From DATLBY01 sp035526665 (GTDB taxonomy: Bacteria > Acidobacteriota > Terriglobia > Bryobacterales > Bryobacteraceae), in contig DATLBY010000401.1 in the NCBI GenBank assembly GCA_035526665.1, forward strand, positions 1 through 6,621: a stretch of DNA of 6,621 nt, in the 5' to 3' direction. The notes under the pieces are model-generated. The model made no database searches and was not told where the DNA came from. It saw nothing but the letters and a program-made list of their open reading frames with translations. Shown here one piece after another: positions 5,413 to 6,621 of the stretch. A program made the translations under genes and the position numbers. The number at the start of each line of letters is the position of its first letter. Positions within the stretch are counted from its first letter, which is position 1.

Positions 5413-6621
5413 CTAGGCGAATGCCTCTTTCACTACCTCTCCGGAGACAATCGTAGGACGCTCGGCCCGCCCGTTGTGCAGATAGGTGACGTTGACGTGA
5501 TTCAATCCCAACGCGTGAAGCACGGTGGCGTGAAGGTCATGAACGTGCGTCCTGCCTTCTATAGCGCGGAGGCCGATCTCATCAGTGCGGCCAATCACGT
5601 GCCCGCCTTTCATGCCTCCACCCGCCATCCACATGGTAAAGCCCCAGGGGTTGTGGTCACGGCCCTTTCCTTTTTCGTTGAACGGCGTACGGCCGAATTC
5701 CCCGCCCCAAACCACCAGAGTGTCGTCCAGCAGACCACGGCTTTTCAGGTCGGCCAGCAAGCCGGCGATGGGTTTATCGGAAGCCCGGCACATCGCCGAA
5801 TGGTTGCCCTCCAGATCCGTGTGGGCGTCCCAACCGCTCCCGCTGCCGGAATAGAGTTCGATAAAGCGGACTCCGCGCTCCACCAGGCGCCGCGCCAGAA
5901 GGCAATTGGTGCCGAATTTGGCGGTTGCCTCCTGGTCCATTCCATACAGCTTCTTGGTGGCCTCCGTTTCCTTGGAGAGATCCACGGCCTCGGGCGCCGC
6001 CTTCTGCATCCGGTAGGCAAGCTCATAGGAGTTGATCCGCGCCTCGAGTTCGGAATCCTCCGTCTTATTCAAAGAGAAACGGCGGTTCAGCGCGCTCAGC
6101 AGATCCAACTTGCTCCGCTGCTGCCGGTCGTCGATGGTTTCGGGAGGGGCGAGATCCAGAATCGGCGCTCCCTCATTGCGGAACTGGGTGCCTTGAAAAA
6201 CGGCAGGTAAAAATCCCGCACTCCAGTTTTTCGGACCGCCGACCACCTCTTTGTCGTCCGTCATCACCACGAACGTCGGTAGGCTGTCGTTTGCACTGCC
6301 GAGCCCGTAAGTAACCCAGGCGCCCATCGACGGCCTGCCGCCGAGGATCGAGCCTGTGTTCATTTGGCAGACGGAGCCCACATGATTCAGCCCGTCAGCC
6401 CAGCATCCTTGGAACAGGCAGAGACTGTCGGCATGCTTGGCAACTTCCGGATACCAGTCGGATACCCAGATGCCGCTCTCACCATGCCGCTTGAAAGTAC
6501 GGCGCGACGGCATGATGGAGTTATTTCCGGTTCCCATGGCCGTGAGTACTTTGCCAAACGATGCCGGCATCGGTTGCCCGGCTAGCTTTTCCAGTTCGGG
6601 CTTAGGATCGAACAGGTCCAC
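5413..6621 (-). CDS. DUF1501 family protein (alkaline phosphatase/sulfatase superfamily), N-terminus outside window
   Basis: The frame runs off the right edge. The Val codon at 6621 (GTG) is internal, because 'DLFDPKPELEKLAGQ' normally lies about 70-80 residues into a 470-490-residue protein. The visible 402 residues, numbered from the edge, contain the family landmarks in order: 'GLNHVGSVCQMNTGS' (77-91), 'PSMGAWVTYGLGSAND' (97-112), 'WSAGFLPAVFQGTQFR' (133-148), 'GWDAHTDL' (263-270), 'VVWGGEFGRTPFNEKG' (303-318), 'GRDHNPWGFTMWMAGGG' (320-336) and 'HDLHATVLHALGL' (361-373). The Asp/His/Glu-rich motifs resemble the metal-site motifs of the superfamily, but no substrate is established for DUF1501. 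Homologues usually carry a Tat signal, so export is likely, though that end is not visible. In Acidobacteriota and Planctomycetota the gene is commonly preceded by a DUF1549/DUF1553 cytochrome-like gene, which would lie beyond the right edge. The stop TAG lies in the palindrome GCCTAGGC (5411-5418). Confidence 0.93.
   Translation of the reverse strand: MDLFDPKPELEKLAGQPMPASFGKVLTAMGTGNNSIMPSRRTFKRHGESGIWVSDWYPEVAKHADSLCLFQGCWADGLNHVGSVCQMNTGSILGGRPSMGAWVTYGLGSANDSLPTFVVMTDDKEVVGGPKNWSAGFLPAVFQGTQFRNEGAPILDLAPPETIDDRQQRSKLDLLSALNRRFSLNKTEDSELEARINSYELAYRMQKAAPEAVDLSKETEATKKLYGMDQEATAKFGTNCLLARRLVERGVRFIELYSGSGSGWDAHTDLEGNHSAMCRASDKPIAGLLADLKSRGLLDDTLVVWGGEFGRTPFNEKGKGRDHNPWGFTMWMAGGGMKGGHVIGRTDEIGLRAIEGRTHVHDLHATVLHALGLNHVNVTYLHNGRAERPTIVSGEVVKEAFA

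Noticed and set aside
5411..5418. GCCTAGGC palindrome at the DUF1501 stop codon
   Set aside because: An 8-bp palindrome is expected by chance in a window this size and has no flanking extension or T-run.
5476..6210. Forward open frame of 244 codons opposite the DUF1501 gene
   Set aside because: The opposite strand carries unmistakable DUF1501 motifs through the whole stretch, and this frame shows none.
1..6621. tRNA/rRNA genes, CRISPR repeats, insertion sequences, attachment sites
   Set aside because: No cloverleaf-like segment, regularly spaced direct repeats, transposase motifs or terminal inverted repeats were seen, and nearly all bases are accounted for by four protein genes.

Overview
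The window looks like chromosomal DNA from an Acidobacteriota bacterium, most likely of the Solibacter/Bryobacter group. The evidence is the gene content, not any marker gene. There are two large outer-membrane receptors of the carboxypeptidase-regulatory-domain/TonB-dependent (Oar-like) family that is greatly expanded in those genomes. There is a single-pass membrane protein with the N-terminal module typical of acidobacterial putative regulators (ending in a 'LPxGxYVPxF'-like motif), and a DUF1501 protein of the kind abundant in Acidobacteriota and Planctomycetota. The DNA is GC-rich by eye and densely coding. No RNA gene, insertion sequence, CRISPR array or phage gene is visible.

Layout, left to right. 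The + strand carries the last 184 codons of one receptor (2-556), an 83-bp gap with a possible promoter, and a complete 1114-residue receptor (640-3984) with a clear signal peptide, carboxypeptidase-regulatory-like domain, plug and barrel. The minus strand carries, reading leftward from the right edge, a DUF1501 protein whose N-terminus lies beyond the window (5413-6621), an 88-bp gap with small palindromes, and a 445-residue putative membrane-anchored regulator (3987-5324). The regulator and the complete receptor meet tail to tail with only 2 bp between their stop codons. An inverted repeat spans both stops.

Functional reading (inference). The receptors would bind and import, or merely bind, a large substrate at the outer membrane. 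The DUF1501 protein belongs to the alkaline phosphatase/sulfatase superfamily and is probably exported. The membrane protein has a ToxR/CadC-like plan (cytoplasmic N-domain, one transmembrane helix, large extracytoplasmic domain) and could link an envelope signal to gene expression. The gene arrangement is compatible with a nutrient-acquisition locus, but nothing identifies the substrate. I see no unmistakable new system. The most interesting object is the uncharacterised membrane protein at 3987-5324, whose extracytoplasmic domain I cannot assign to a named family.
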